Part shown: piece after piece, positions 1 to 8,302 of the stretch
Position numbering within the stretch: the first letter of the stretch is position 1
How the letters are laid out: every line of letters begins with the position of its first letter
Assembly (NCBI GenBank): GCA_027450005.1
Contig: DAIDKO010000124.1
Coordinates: forward strand, 1 to 47,186
Source of the DNA: Rhodanobacter sp.
GTDB lineage: Bacteria; Pseudomonadota; Gammaproteobacteria; Xanthomonadales; Rhodanobacteraceae
Direction: 5' to 3'
DNA: 47,186 nucleotides
Position numbers and translations under genes: made by a program
The notes under the pieces: generated by a model
The model's input: the letters and a program-made list of their open reading frames with translations, nothing else
Databases searched by the model: none
Told to the model about the DNA's origin: nothing

Positions 1-1
1 G

Positions 2-91
2 GCGCACAACCTGTTGCGCACCGCCGCGCTGGCACCGCAGCTCATCGGCTGGGGGATCGATCCGTCCGCCATGGCGGCGCCGGCCGCATGA
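2..91 (+). CDS. C-terminal end of an unidentified protein (partial)
   Basis: The window opens inside a reading frame that runs for 29 codons to a TGA at 89-91. The visible tail (beginning AHNLLRTAALAPQLIG and ending in an Ala/Pro-rich stretch) has codon use typical of the neighbouring genes, with G or C in most third positions, so it is probably a real gene end. I do not recognise the family from so short a piece. The 160 bases that follow, up to the convergent gene at 253, show nothing I can support. Confidence 0.45.
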   Translation, partial: AHNLLRTAALAPQLIGWGIDPSAMAAPAA

Positions 92-252
92 GAGGGCAAG
101 ATCGGGCCCCCAAGCGCTCGGCCAGCGCGAAGCTCCGGGATCCGCCCCCCATCACGGGCATCGTCTGCGCCATGCAACCGCACGCGCAGGCGACCACGTC
201 CAGCATCACCAGCCGTCGCGCCCATGCCAATAAACGAAAAACTCTCAGCCTC

Positions 253-570
253 TCAGTCCCGGTCGCGCTCGCGCAGCACCCGCTGCAGCAGCAGGAACGC
301 ACCGAGGGTGCCGGCCACGATCGCGGCGGTGGCGACCGGGTGGCGGTTCACCTGGCGCCTCAGGCGCCGGTAGCGATAGCTCGTCTCGTCGGCGAGATCC
401 TCGGCTGCGCGCGTCAGGCGGCGCCGGTATTCCTGGCCATCCAGACGCGCTGCCGCATGTCGTCCGCGGGCGATCCAGCCGCGGGCCGCGTCGCTCGCGT
501 CGTCGGCATGGCGCCGCGCGCGGTCAGCGAGTTCTTCAATGCCCTGTTCGATGTCGTGGCGGGTGCTCAT
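253..570 (-). CDS. Small membrane-anchored helical protein, DUF883/ElaB-like
   Basis: A 105-residue protein. Residues 1-75 are charged and predicted helical, rich in Ala, Arg, Asp and Glu with no Cys. They are followed by one hydrophobic segment at about 78-98 (HPVATAAIVAGTLGAFLLL) and a short basic/acidic tail. This is the architecture of the DUF883 family (ElaB, YqjD in Escherichia coli), C-tail-anchored inner-membrane proteins, some of which bind ribosomes in stationary phase. The usual family glycine-rich tail motif is only loosely kept, so assignment rests on layout more than on signature residues. The upstream sequence on its strand carries a purine-rich AGGAGT-like ribosome site. Function here is inferred only. 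Confidence 0.6.
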   Translation of the reverse strand: MSTRHDIEQGIEELADRARRHADDASDAARGWIARGRHAAARLDGQEYRRRLTRAAEDLADETSYRYRRLRRQVNRHPVATAAIVAGTLGAFLLLQRVLRERDRD

Positions 571-642
571 GACGTACTCCTGTGGGGAGCGCCACGCTGC
601 CAGCGCGAACGTGAGAGACGTGTAAAAGCGGCGTGATCCTGT

Positions 643-1314
643 TCAGCCGGCCAGCGCGTAGGCGCCGCCGCGTTCCAGCGCCCGCCGATAGGCGGGCCGC
701 GCATGGATGCGTTCGAGGAAAGCGGCGAGCCGCGGACGGCTGGCGCCGAGGCCGGCGCGCGCGGCGGCCGCCTCCAGCGGGAAACTCAGCGCGATGTCGG
801 CGACGCTGAACTCTTCGCCGCCGAACCACGCAGCCTTGCCCAGCTCCGCATCGACGTAGTCCAGTTGCAGTGCGATCTGCGGATCGACGAACGCATGTTG
901 CACCTTGCCCGCGATGCCTTTCGCCACCCGCCGGGCCAGGAACGGCGCGGGCGCGGTCTCGACACGCTGGAACACCAGCTTGAGCAGCAGCGGCGGCATC
1001 AGCGAGCCTTCCGCATAGTGCAGCCAGTAATCGCAGCGCAGGCGCTGCGGCGTGCCGTGCGGGGGCATCAGCGTACCGCCGCCGTGGCGGTCGCCGAGAT
1101 AGCCGAGGATCGCGCCCGATTCGGCCAGCACCAGGCCGTCGACCTCGATCACCGGTGACTTGCCCAGCGGGTGCACCGCGCGCAGTTCCGGCGGCGCCAG
1201 CATGGTCCGGGGATCGCGCTGGTAGCGTCGGATCTCGTAGGGCAGGCCGAGTTCCTCCAGCAGCCACAGCACACGCTGTGAGCGCGAATGGTTCAGGTGG
1301 TGCACGACGATCAT
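643..1314 (-). CDS. Glutathione S-transferase family protein
   Basis: A 223-residue protein with the two-domain GST layout. The N-terminal thioredoxin-like domain (about 1-80) contains the Ser at residue 10, just before the first helix, and the cis-proline region KSPVIEVDG. It also has the glutathione-gamma-glutamyl contact motif ESGAI at 65-69. The all-helical C-terminal domain (about 90-215) contains FSVADIALSFPL, the conserved N-capping box. Such enzymes conjugate or reduce electrophiles with glutathione in the cytosol; the substrate cannot be told. The ATG start at 1312-1314 overlaps the TGA stop of the membrane-protein gene upstream as ATGA, indicating translational coupling. Longer upstream reading in the same frame is only a shadow of that gene. 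Confidence 0.88.
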   Translation of the reverse strand: MIVVHHLNHSRSQRVLWLLEELGLPYEIRRYQRDPRTMLAPPELRAVHPLGKSPVIEVDGLVLAESGAILGYLGDRHGGGTLMPPHGTPQRLRCDYWLHYAEGSLMPPLLLKLVFQRVETAPAPFLARRVAKGIAGKVQHAFVDPQIALQLDYVDAELGKAAWFGGEEFSVADIALSFPLEAAAARAGLGASRPRLAAFLERIHARPAYRRALERGGAYALAG

Positions 1315-1874
1315 GGTTCGGCTTTCCAGGGACGGAATTCGGCGCGCACCGGCGCGCTGCACAGGCGGCGGATGATCCAGCCGAACAGCACGCACAAGGA
1401 CAGCGCCACCAGCGTGCCGAACACCTGCACGGCACGCATGAATCCGTGCATGAACGCATCCATGTCGGCGGGCACGCCCGGCGCGCGCATGAAGGCGTCC
1501 ATCGACCCCATGAACCACCACTGCCAGACCAGTCCGAACAGCTGATACGCGATGGCGAGGCCCATCAGGCCGATGAACAGGCGGCGCGCCCATTCGTGCC
1601 GGCGCAGCAGGCCGATCGCGGCGACCAGCGTGGTGGCCGCAACCAGCAGAAAGGCGCGGAAGAACCACGCCATATGCCCGAACATCCACTGAGCCGGTGC
1701 CGGCAGGCCCGGCGGCAGCGGTGGGATGGCCTGCGTCCGCATGGCCGGAAGAAACAGCCACTGCAGCATCAGATTCTGCAGCACGGCAATCAGCGTGGCG
1801 AACCCGGTCGTGCCGATGAACAGCCAGGCCAGCACGGTGACGAAGCGGGAGCGCAGCGGCGGCGGCGTGGACAT
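1311..1874 (-). CDS. Four-helix integral membrane protein of unknown function
   Basis: A 187-residue protein starting at an ATG at 1872-1874. Four hydrophobic segments are visible at roughly residues 12-33, 68-90, 100-122 and 150-172, separated by short loops; the second loop is Met/Pro/Trp rich. There is no recognised catalytic motif and no signal peptidase site, so it is expected to sit in the inner membrane. It is the first gene of a two-gene unit: its TGA overlaps the GST start by four bases. A role linked to detoxification or the envelope is guessed from that pairing only. I do not recognise a named family. Confidence 0.7.
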   Translation of the reverse strand: MSTPPPLRSRFVTVLAWLFIGTTGFATLIAVLQNLMLQWLFLPAMRTQAIPPLPPGLPAPAQWMFGHMAWFFRAFLLVAATTLVAAIGLLRRHEWARRLFIGLMGLAIAYQLFGLVWQWWFMGSMDAFMRAPGVPADMDAFMHGFMRAVQVFGTLVALSLCVLFGWIIRRLCSAPVRAEFRPWKAEP

Positions 1875-1938
1875 ACGCGGTTCTCCGGGGCGGGAGCGGT
1901 GCCCGCAAGCTTGGCCGGATGGCGTGCCGCGTACAAGC

Positions 1939-3195
1939 TCAGAGCGTGTCGCCTGCGGCTTGCGCGTCGTCTGCGGCGGCTGCCACGTGCAGTTTCTGCC
2001 GCCGCCGCAGGCTGGGGAACATCGCCATCCACAAGCCCACCACCAGCAGCGTGCCGATGCCGCCGACCACGGCGGAGCCCACCGCGCCCAGCCAGGCCGC
2101 CAGCATGCCGGACTCGAACTCGCCGAGTTGGTTGGAGGTGTTGATGAAGATCGAGTTGACCGCATTGACGCGGCCGCGCATCGCATCCGGTGTGTCCAAC
2201 TGCACCAGCGAGCCGCGGATCACCATGCTCACCATGTCGAACGCGCCCAGCGCGAACAGCGCCGCCAGCGAAAGCCACAGCGAGGTGGACAAGGCGAACA
2301 CCAGCGTGGCCGCGCCGAAGCCGGCCACCGAGGCGAACATGACCATGCCTACCTGACGTTGCAGCTCGTGCCTGGCAAGCCACAGCGACATCAGCAGCGC
2401 GCCCACCGCCGGTGCCGCACGCAGCAAGCCCAGGCCCCACGGGCCGGTGTGCAGGATGTCCCGCGCGAAGAGCGGCAGCAGCGCCGTGGCACCGCCCAGC
2501 AGCACGGCGAACAGGTCGAGCGAGATCACACCCAGTACGTCCTTGCGTTCACGGATGAAGTGCACGCCAGCGAACAGCGTCTTAAGCGTGGCCGGCTCGC
2601 GCTTCGGCGGCGCTTGCTCGTAGCGCAGCAGAGCCATCATGGCCGCCGCGACCATGTACAGCAGGGCGGCGCTCAGGTACACCACGCCCGGTCCCGCCAC
2701 GTAGAGCAGGCCGCCCACCGCGGGGCCGAGGATCATCGCCATCTGGAACGCCGAGCCGCTCACCGCCACCGCACGCGGTAGCACCGCCGTCGGTACCAGC
2801 GCCGGCAGCAACGACTGCATCGACGGTGCCTCGAACGCCTTGGCCACGCCGATCACGAACACAAGCAGCAGGATGCCGATCTCGTCGATGCGGCCAAGTA
2901 GGGTCAGCGCGGCCAGCAGCACGATGGCCGTCCATTCCACGACCTGCCCGAGCAGCACCACTCGCCGCCGATCGAACTGGTCGGCCACGTGCCCGGCGGG
3001 CAACGCCAGTAGCATGGAGGGGATGAATTGCGCGAGGCCGATCAGGCCGAGGTCGAATGCGCGCCCGCTGATTGCGTAGACTTGCCAGCCCACCGCCACC
3101 GACAGCATCTGGAAACCGAAACCGGAAGCGATGCGCGAGCACCAGAACTGCACGAAGGCTGGGTGGCGCAACAGCGAATCGGGGCGTGGGCGCAT
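1939..3195 (-). CDS. MFS transporter, EntS/MFS_3-type exporter
   Basis: A 418-residue polytopic protein with about twelve membrane segments. The first cytoplasmic loop shows the MFS signature region around DQFDRRRVVLLGQVVEW, and the start (LLRHPAFVQFWCSRIASGFG) resembles the MFS_3 family that includes the enterobactin exporter EntS. The end is a basic RRRQK stretch with an Ala/Asp-rich tail. It should export a small molecule across the inner membrane using the proton gradient; the substrate is unknown and no siderophore genes lie nearby. The chosen ATG at 3193-3195 leaves no leader before the first helix. Further upstream codons in frame look non-coding. The gene stands alone, downstream (on its strand) of the decayed LytTR gene, which is on the other strand. 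Confidence 0.85.
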   Translation of the reverse strand: MRPRPDSLLRHPAFVQFWCSRIASGFGFQMLSVAVGWQVYAISGRAFDLGLIGLAQFIPSMLLALPAGHVADQFDRRRVVLLGQVVEWTAIVLLAALTLLGRIDEIGILLLVFVIGVAKAFEAPSMQSLLPALVPTAVLPRAVAVSGSAFQMAMILGPAVGGLLYVAGPGVVYLSAALLYMVAAAMMALLRYEQAPPKREPATLKTLFAGVHFIRERKDVLGVISLDLFAVLLGGATALLPLFARDILHTGPWGLGLLRAAPAVGALLMSLWLARHELQRQVGMVMFASVAGFGAATLVFALSTSLWLSLAALFALGAFDMVSMVIRGSLVQLDTPDAMRGRVNAVNSIFINTSNQLGEFESGMLAAWLGAVGSAVVGGIGTLLVVGLWMAMFPSLRRRQKLHVAAAADDAQAAGDTL

Positions 3196-3382
3196 GGATT
3201 GAATGGGCCGGGAAAGCGCCAGTCTAACCGGCTTCCGGAACACGCACGAGGTCATCGCCATCAACGGGATGGCGATGCCTCCGGGCGCGCGCCGCCCGGC
3301 GTTCAATCCGACCGGGTGAAGCCGCCCGCGCAAAACGCCTCGCTGCCGACGCCGTGGTGCACGAAGAACAGTCTGCCTGTCG

Positions 3383-3764
3383 CGGCTTTGGCTGCTGCGA
3401 CAGCAGGGCGCGGCGGCACTCCTGGCCGAACCGGACGAGGGTCCGTCGGTGGACCGCCCCCAGCGCTTCCTGGTGCGCAAGCTGGGCAAGGAGTTCCTCC
3501 TCGCCGCCCGCGAGATCGAATGGCTGCAGGCAGCGGGCAACTGCGTGAACCTGCATGTGTGCCGGCCACCACTAAGCACCATGGCGGGCATCCAGGCGGC
3601 TGGATCCGGCGCGCTTCCTGCGCGTGCACTGCGGTTACTTGGTCAACCTCGACAATCTTGCCGAGATCGAGCCGCTGGGCACCGGCGATGCGTGCCTGCG
3701 CCTGCGCGACGGCCTAACGATTTCGTGCAGCCGCCGTTATCGCGCCGCGTTGAGCGAACGCTAA
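3383..3764 (+). pseudogene. Decayed LytTR-type transcriptional regulator (C-terminal part)
   Basis: Two adjacent frames together encode a LytTR DNA-binding domain. In one frame (to about 3567) one reads RFLVRKLGKEFLLAAREIEW followed by LQAAGNCVNLHV. After a net one-base shift the match continues from 3612 as RFLRVHCGYLVNLDNLAEIE and runs on to a TAA at 3762-3764. Both halves correspond in order to the known beta-strand pattern of LytTR domains, so a frameshift (and probably a few lost codons near 3570-3610) broke the gene. Nothing upstream gives a receiver or membrane domain, so the N-terminus is also missing. No start codon with a ribosome site is visible. It is non-functional as read, unless the shift is a sequencing error. 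Confidence 0.72.
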
Positions 3765-3854
3765 GGCGGCCAGCCCGTCGCGGGCCACTGAGCTTGCGCC
3801 ACGGCCTGCGGTCGTTCCAAGCTAATCTCTGGTTCCCTTCCGGATGATTCGCCG

Positions 3855-4586
3855 ATGACGCCCGCGCCGCCCCGCTCCCGCTTCGCCCTTGCCGCTGTTG
3901 CCGCCGCGCTTATCCTGGCCGGTTGCTCGCAAGGCGGCGCGCCCGACGCCGCGCAGCAAAAGGCGCAAGTGCAGGCCACCGAGGCCGCGCGCGACCTGAA
4001 CACCTATCGTCAGTTGCTGCGCATCCACAATGACCAGATGGCCGCTTCGATGGGCGAGGACATCGTGCAGCGCTATCCCGACAGCGCGGCGGCGAAGGAA
4101 GTGCAGCAAACGCTGCCCGAGGTCGAGAAGCGCTGGAAGGAGAAGAGCGAGAAGGAACGCCTCGCCGCACTATGGCAGTACCAGGTGGCGCCTATGGCGG
4201 GCGGCACCCAGTCCACCGCGGCGATCTACGACAGCCAGCCTGCGGACGTGCGGGTGCAGTTGGTGCTGCGCCGGCACAGCAGTTGGGGCCAGAGCGCGTT
4301 CCTTTACAGCGACGCGCATGGTTTCGTCTGCAGGGGCGATTGCACCATCGAGGCGAAGTTCGACGACAAGCTCCACCCGATCAAGGCCTACGCGCCGCCC
4401 ACCGGCGAGCCGGCGCTGATGATCGGTGACGAAAAGGGCTTCATCGCGCTACTGGAGAGGGCCAAGAAGATCAGCCTGCCGGTCACCATGCAGGATGGCG
4501 AGAAGAAGGTGGATCTGGTCTACGAGGTGGGCGGGTTCGTGCCCGACCACTGGCAACCGCTGCCGAAGCAGGGCGGCAAGAAATAG
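3855..4586 (+). CDS. Predicted lipoprotein of unknown function
   Basis: A 243-residue protein with a lipoprotein signal: basic n-region, hydrophobic stretch, then lipobox ILAGC with the acylated Cys at residue 24. Residues 25-95 are charged and helical (repeated Gln, Glu, Lys, Ala). Residues 100-235 look like a compact beta-rich domain with a Cys pair in FVCRGDCTIEAKF. The residue after the Cys is Ser, which normally allows sorting to the outer membrane. I do not recognise the family. It ends in TAG, one of only two intact genes here that seem to do so. The next gene, also an exported protein, starts 62 bases later, so the two may share a transcript. Confidence 0.72.
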   Translation: MTPAPPRSRFALAAVAAALILAGCSQGGAPDAAQQKAQVQATEAARDLNTYRQLLRIHNDQMAASMGEDIVQRYPDSAAAKEVQQTLPEVEKRWKEKSEKERLAALWQYQVAPMAGGTQSTAAIYDSQPADVRVQLVLRRHSSWGQSAFLYSDAHGFVCRGDCTIEAKFDDKLHPIKAYAPPTGEPALMIGDEKGFIALLERAKKISLPVTMQDGEKKVDLVYEVGGFVPDHWQPLPKQGGKK

Positions 4587-4648
4587 CCAGTGTATGCGCG
4601 CGCCGTTCGCGCGTTCCGGTGTGCATCGACGATCGAGGAGTTGCAGCC

Positions 4649-5101
4649 ATGTCACGCAAAGCTTCATGGATCGCCGTTGCGCTGGCGACGGCATTGGCCG
4701 CCTGTTCCAGCGTGCCGTATGCGCAGCGCATGGCCCAGCGCCGGGCGGCCTATGCGGCGGCCGCGGGCCCGCCGGTGCGCAGCTTCCACTATTTCGATTT
4801 CTACTCGTGGGAGCCGCTGGGCGAAAGCCAACTGGCGGTATTTACACGGCCCAACCGCGCGTGGCTGCTTGACGTGGGCGTCTGTCCGAGCCTGGAGTAC
4901 GCCAACGCCATCGGCCTCAGCTCGTTCGACGGCGAAGTGTCGGTAAATTTCGACAAGGTATTCACCGGCCGCGGCTTTCCGCCGTGCGTCATCAGCAAAA
5001 TCCGTCCTGTCGACATGGCCAAGCTGAAGCTGGAGCAACTGGTGCAGCGCAAGATCGGCGCGGAGTCGCGCGAGCAGGTGCCGGCGCCTACCGCCCGTTG
5101 A
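4649..5101 (+). CDS. Exported DUF6491-like protein
   Basis: A 150-residue protein with an N-terminal signal (MSRKASWIAVALATALAACS). It contains a lipobox-like LAAC at 16-19, so it is probably a lipoprotein. The mature part carries FDFYSWEPLGESQLAVFT, then a Cys in VCPSL, GFPPCVISKIRPVD and a helical tail. This order (a 'W..L....L.V.T' strand, a first Cys and a late 'C.I..IR..D') matches my memory of DUF6491, a family common in Xanthomonadales with no known function. A GAGGAG ribosome site at 4635-4640 fixes the start at 4649 rather than an upstream in-frame codon. It likely follows the lipoprotein gene on one transcript. Confidence 0.72.
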   Translation: MSRKASWIAVALATALAACSSVPYAQRMAQRRAAYAAAAGPPVRSFHYFDFYSWEPLGESQLAVFTRPNRAWLLDVGVCPSLEYANAIGLSSFDGEVSVNFDKVFTGRGFPPCVISKIRPVDMAKLKLEQLVQRKIGAESREQVPAPTAR

Positions 5102-5121
5102 GCGGGTTCAGCAACCTGCTG

Positions 5122-5535
5122 TCACCGCACCACCGTCACCGGCACCTGCGCGCGATCCAGCACATTGTCGGAAACCGAGCCGATCAGCCATCGTGCGACC
5201 GCGCCGCGCGCGGTGTGGCCAACCACGATGTGGTCGATATCGTGCTGGGTCACCTGGCTCAGCAGCACGTCGCCGGGCATGCCGTGGGTGAGTTCCACGT
5301 CGACGAGCCGCGTGGTGTCCGCATCGAGCGAGGTCAGTTCATCGATCAGCTCCTGCGCGCGCTGGATGCCGGAGTCGGACATCATCAGGGCGCAGGTATC
5401 GCCGCCCTCGGCCACCTGCAGCACCGACACGACCCGCACCCGGCCGTTGCACGCGCGCGCCAGATCCATCGCGAACGCAAAGGCGCGGCGCGCGGCCTCC
5501 GATCCGTCGTAACCGACCAGCGAGTATTTCGGCAT
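5122..5535 (-). CDS. Universal stress protein, UspA family, with altered nucleotide loop
   Basis: A 137-residue single-domain Usp protein. It shows the start strand YSLVGYDGSEAARRAF, the central strand RVRVVSVLQVAEGG and the final ATP-loop region VGHTARGAVARWLIGSVS. Against the usual G-x2-G-x9-G(S/T) motif, the second glycine position holds Ala, so nucleotide binding may be weakened. The terminal strand (VPVTVVR) is intact. Usp proteins are cytosolic and help survival under starvation or stress. The ATG at 5533-5535 is preferred because upstream codons overlap an intergenic stretch with an imperfect palindrome (CCACAGTGTGG, 5567-5577). It is convergent with the DUF6491-like gene, 20 bases apart. 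Confidence 0.87.
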   Translation of the reverse strand: MPKYSLVGYDGSEAARRAFAFAMDLARACNGRVRVVSVLQVAEGGDTCALMMSDSGIQRAQELIDELTSLDADTTRLVDVELTHGMPGDVLLSQVTQHDIDHIVVGHTARGAVARWLIGSVSDNVLDRAQVPVTVVR

Positions 5536-5724
5536 GCCTGCTCCCGTCGTGGCGAAACGTGCTTGACCACAGTGTGGATGCCGTTGCGTTAGCGAAACAT
5601 CAAGATGAACGGAAGCGCGCAAGGCTCACGCCGTCGTCACGATGGCGCGCCGACGCTGCGCCGTGCGTCCCCGCCGGAAGATCCGGCAGCGACGCACCGA
5701 ATCCGCAGACGGTGGAGAACACAA

Positions 5725-6183
5725 ATGAGCAAGCGCACTCTCGCACTGACCGCCGCCCTGCTGCTTGGCGCAGGCGCCCTTGCTACCGTGCCGGCCACGC
5801 CCGCCCATGCCGCCGAGGCGAACGTGAAGTGCCATCTCGAATTCAGCCTGTCGGGCTGGTCGATCCTCTACAAGCACGCCGAAGGCAGCGGTATCGTGCG
5901 CTGTGACAACGGCCAGCAGACCCCGGTGAAGATTTCGGTGGTGGGTGGCGGTCTCACTGCGGGCAAGTACCGCATCGACCATGGCACCGGCGACATCACG
6001 CATGTGCGCAGCATCGACGACGTGTTCGGCAGCTACGCGCAAGCCGGCGCCGAGGCCGGCGTGGTCAAGAGCGGCACAGTGCAGGTGCTGACCAAGGGCA
6101 CGACCTCGCTGGCACTGGCCGGCCACGGCGAGGGCGTCACCCTCGGCGTGTCGGTAGGGCGCTTCACCATAAGCCGTCGCTGA
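5725..6183 (+). CDS. Secreted protein of unknown function
   Basis: A 152-residue protein with a clear Sec signal: MSK, basic residue, hydrophobic core, then the cleavage-like site PAHAAEA around residues 27-33. The mature part is beta-rich and Gly-rich, with two Cys (VKCHLEF and IVRCDNG) that could form one disulfide, and a GKYRIDHGTGDI segment. It should be periplasmic or surface exposed. I do not recognise a named family; it loosely recalls lipid-binding or YSC84-like beta proteins, but no signature supports that. The GGTGGAGA stretch at 5711-5718 gives a reasonable ribosome site for the ATG at 5725, and the earlier in-frame ATG at 5605 lacks one. It is transcribed divergently from the stress-protein gene. 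Confidence 0.7.
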   Translation: MSKRTLALTAALLLGAGALATVPATPAHAAEANVKCHLEFSLSGWSILYKHAEGSGIVRCDNGQQTPVKISVVGGGLTAGKYRIDHGTGDITHVRSIDDVFGSYAQAGAEAGVVKSGTVQVLTKGTTSLALAGHGEGVTLGVSVGRFTISRR

Positions 6184-6275
6184 CCGGTCGGAGGTCGGCA
6201 GCGAGGAGCGTCGTGCGACGCCCTTAGCCATCGCCGCGGCGTACACTTGGCGTCGCCATTCCAGTGGAAGCCCCC

Positions 6276-6818
6276 ATGCGCCGTCTCTCCCTGCTGTTCG
6301 CATTGACCTTGTTGTGCGGTCTGTTCGCCGTCTCCGCGTCCGCCGCCGACGCCATGCCGCAAGTCGGCACCGCCGCGCCGGCTTTTCGCCTCCAGGACCA
6401 GAACGGACACTGGCGCAGCCCCGCCGATTACCACGGTCATTGGCTCGTGCTGTACTTCTACCCCAAGGATTTCACGCCAGGCTGCACCACCGAGGTCTGC
6501 ACCTTCCGCGATGACATCGCTAAGTTGCGGCAAGCCGGCGCGTCGGTGGTGGGTGTGAGCCTGGACGATGCGAAATCGCACGCCAAGTTCGCCGCGAAAT
6601 ACCACGTACCGTTCCCGCTGCTGGCCGATACGGATCGCAAGACGGCTACCGAATATGGCGTGCTGAGCAGCATGCTGGGCTTCCACTATGCCAAGCGCAC
6701 CACCTTCTTAATCGATCCTCAGGGCGAGATCGCCAAGGTCTACGTGGACGTCGATCCGAAGGCGAATTCCAGCCAGGTGCTGGCCGACCTCGTCCGGTTG
6801 AAGCAGGCGGCGCACTGA
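6276..6818 (+). CDS. Exported thiol peroxidase, BCP/PrxQ type
   Basis: A 180-residue peroxiredoxin. Residues 1-24 form a Sec signal peptide ending ASAADA, so the enzyme should act in the periplasm, unlike typical cytosolic BCP. The thioredoxin-fold core has YFYPKDFTPGCTTEVCTF, with the peroxidatic Cys at about residue 70 and the resolving Cys five residues later, the arrangement of two-cysteine PrxQ proteins. It reduces peroxides using a thiol donor that must also be periplasmic. An earlier GTG at 6264 is in frame, but GGAAG at 6266-6270 sits correctly for the ATG at 6276. Its TGA shares one base with the start of the following membrane-protein gene (TGATG), suggesting coupled translation. 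Confidence 0.88.
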   Translation: MRRLSLLFALTLLCGLFAVSASAADAMPQVGTAAPAFRLQDQNGHWRSPADYHGHWLVLYFYPKDFTPGCTTEVCTFRDDIAKLRQAGASVVGVSLDDAKSHAKFAAKYHVPFPLLADTDRKTATEYGVLSSMLGFHYAKRTTFLIDPQGEIAKVYVDVDPKANSSQVLADLVRLKQAAH

Positions 6819-7363
6819 TGCCGGTGTTAACGCATGCCGATCCCCGGCACGTATCGCGCGGATTCGCGGCATGGCGCATGGTGGCCTGGCTGCTGCTGTT
6901 GCTTGCCGGATTCGGTTGCGTGCAATACCTCTCGCACGCCCAGATGCTCTGGGCACAGCGCGCCAACGTGACGCCCGCGGATGGCGTGGCGTTGCATCGC
7001 ATGCTGGCTTGGGACATCGGTTACTTCCTCGCAGCCTTCGCGCTGATCGTGTTGTGCGCCGGCTGCATCCTGCGCCAGGGATGGGCGCGGGTGCCGCTGC
7101 GCGTGGCTTGCGGCCTGCTGGCGCTGTGGGCGCTGGTCGGCGGCGGCATGATGCTCGCGCAGTGGCCGCAGTTCGATCGCGCCAGCGCCGATGCGCTGGC
7201 CCAGCTGGGTCGGGATGACGTGATGCGCGCCGCCGTGCTGCATGCGCGACGCGTCTACCGCATGACGCTGGGATTGAAGGCCGTCGCAATCCCGGTGTTG
7301 CTGTGGCTGGCCTGGCGGCTGGGTACGCCGGTGGTGCGCATGCAGTTCCGCCATCGCGCTTGA
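6818..7363 (+). CDS. Membrane protein of unknown function
   Basis: A 181-residue protein with four hydrophobic segments at about residues 20-40, 65-88, 95-117 and 150-170. Between the third and fourth lies a soluble loop rich in Asp, Arg and Ala. No catalytic motif is visible. Its ATG overlaps the peroxiredoxin stop by one base, so the two proteins are probably made together; a role in supplying or sensing redox state beside the exported peroxiredoxin would be guesswork. I do not recognise the family. Confidence 0.65.
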   Translation: MPVLTHADPRHVSRGFAAWRMVAWLLLLLAGFGCVQYLSHAQMLWAQRANVTPADGVALHRMLAWDIGYFLAAFALIVLCAGCILRQGWARVPLRVACGLLALWALVGGGMMLAQWPQFDRASADALAQLGRDDVMRAAVLHARRVYRMTLGLKAVAIPVLLWLAWRLGTPVVRMQFRHRA

Positions 7364-7388
7364 TCGTTCAAACCAAGGAGGACATGGA

Positions 7389-8228
7389 ATGAAACGCTAG
7401 CTGACGGGTTTCGGGTGCCTGCTGATCTCAGGCGTGGCGCTGGCCGCCGGATCGAACGAAGCATACAGGCATGTGCAGGCCAGCATGCTGGTCAGCGGCG
7501 ATATGGAAGTGGCGCCGGACGGTAGCATGATGGGGTACGACCTGGATCATCCCTCTGAAATTCCGATGCAAGTCAGGCATCTGCTGGCGAAGGTCGTTCC
7601 CGCGTGGAAGTTCGAGCCCGTTGTCGTGCACGGCAGGCCGGCGATCGCCAAGGCTTCGATGAGCGTGCGTGTGCTCGCGACACCGATGGACTAGGACACG
7701 TTCCGGCTGGCGATCGCTGCCGTGCATTTTGGCGAGCGCGATGGCAAGCCTGCGATCGAGGCCGTGCACGAGCGGCGCCCCATCTATCCGAGCGAGGCCA
7801 TGCGCGAGCACGTCACCGGCACGGTGTACCTGGTTGCCCGCTTGGACGCCGACGGCAAGGTGGTCGATGCCGCCGCCTAGCATGTCGACTTGGGCACGCT
7901 CAGTGGCTCCGTGCAGATGAAGCATTGGCGTGACCAGTTGGCGCGGGCATCGGTTCGTGCGGCGCAAAGCTGGTTGTTCAGCCCGGCGACGGCTGGTGCC
8001 CCGGCATATCGCATTATCCGGCTGCCGGTAACCTTCAATATCCGCGTCAACGGCTTCTCCACCCGGGTCCATTACGGACAGTGGGATGTTTACGTGCCCG
8101 GCCCGGTAGAGTGGATTCCCTGGCTCGACAAACGGCTTATCACGGGCGGAGTCGATGCCGTGCCCGATGGCGCCATCGACCAGATGGGCCGCGGCCTGCA
8201 CTTGCTGACGCCGCTCAAGGGCGCCTGA
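7389..8228 (+). pseudogene. TonB-C-domain protein interrupted by three in-frame TAG codons
   Basis: From the ATG at 7389 (preceded by AAGGAGG at 7376-7382) one frame stays open for 280 codons to a TGA at 8226-8228, except for TAG at codon 4 (7398-7400), codon 102 (7692-7694) and codon 164 (7878-7880). Ignoring the TAGs, the product has a signal peptide (LTGFGCLLISGVALAAG), a middle region, and a C-terminal TonB-like domain. The latter reads YPSEAMREHVTGTVYLVARL, then the frame continues through RAAQSWLFSPA to the strand IRLPVTFNI. There is no frameshift and third-position GC is kept throughout. Gln (CAG) is the likeliest original residue at each site. Decayed gene is the default reading; amber readthrough or sequence error are alternatives. 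Confidence 0.75.
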
Positions 8229-8302
8229 ACCGCTACGCGTTCAGCGCGGGTTGATTCGCCGACCGGTATCGCTGCGTCACCCTGGTTTGCGGAATCTGCC
8301 CG

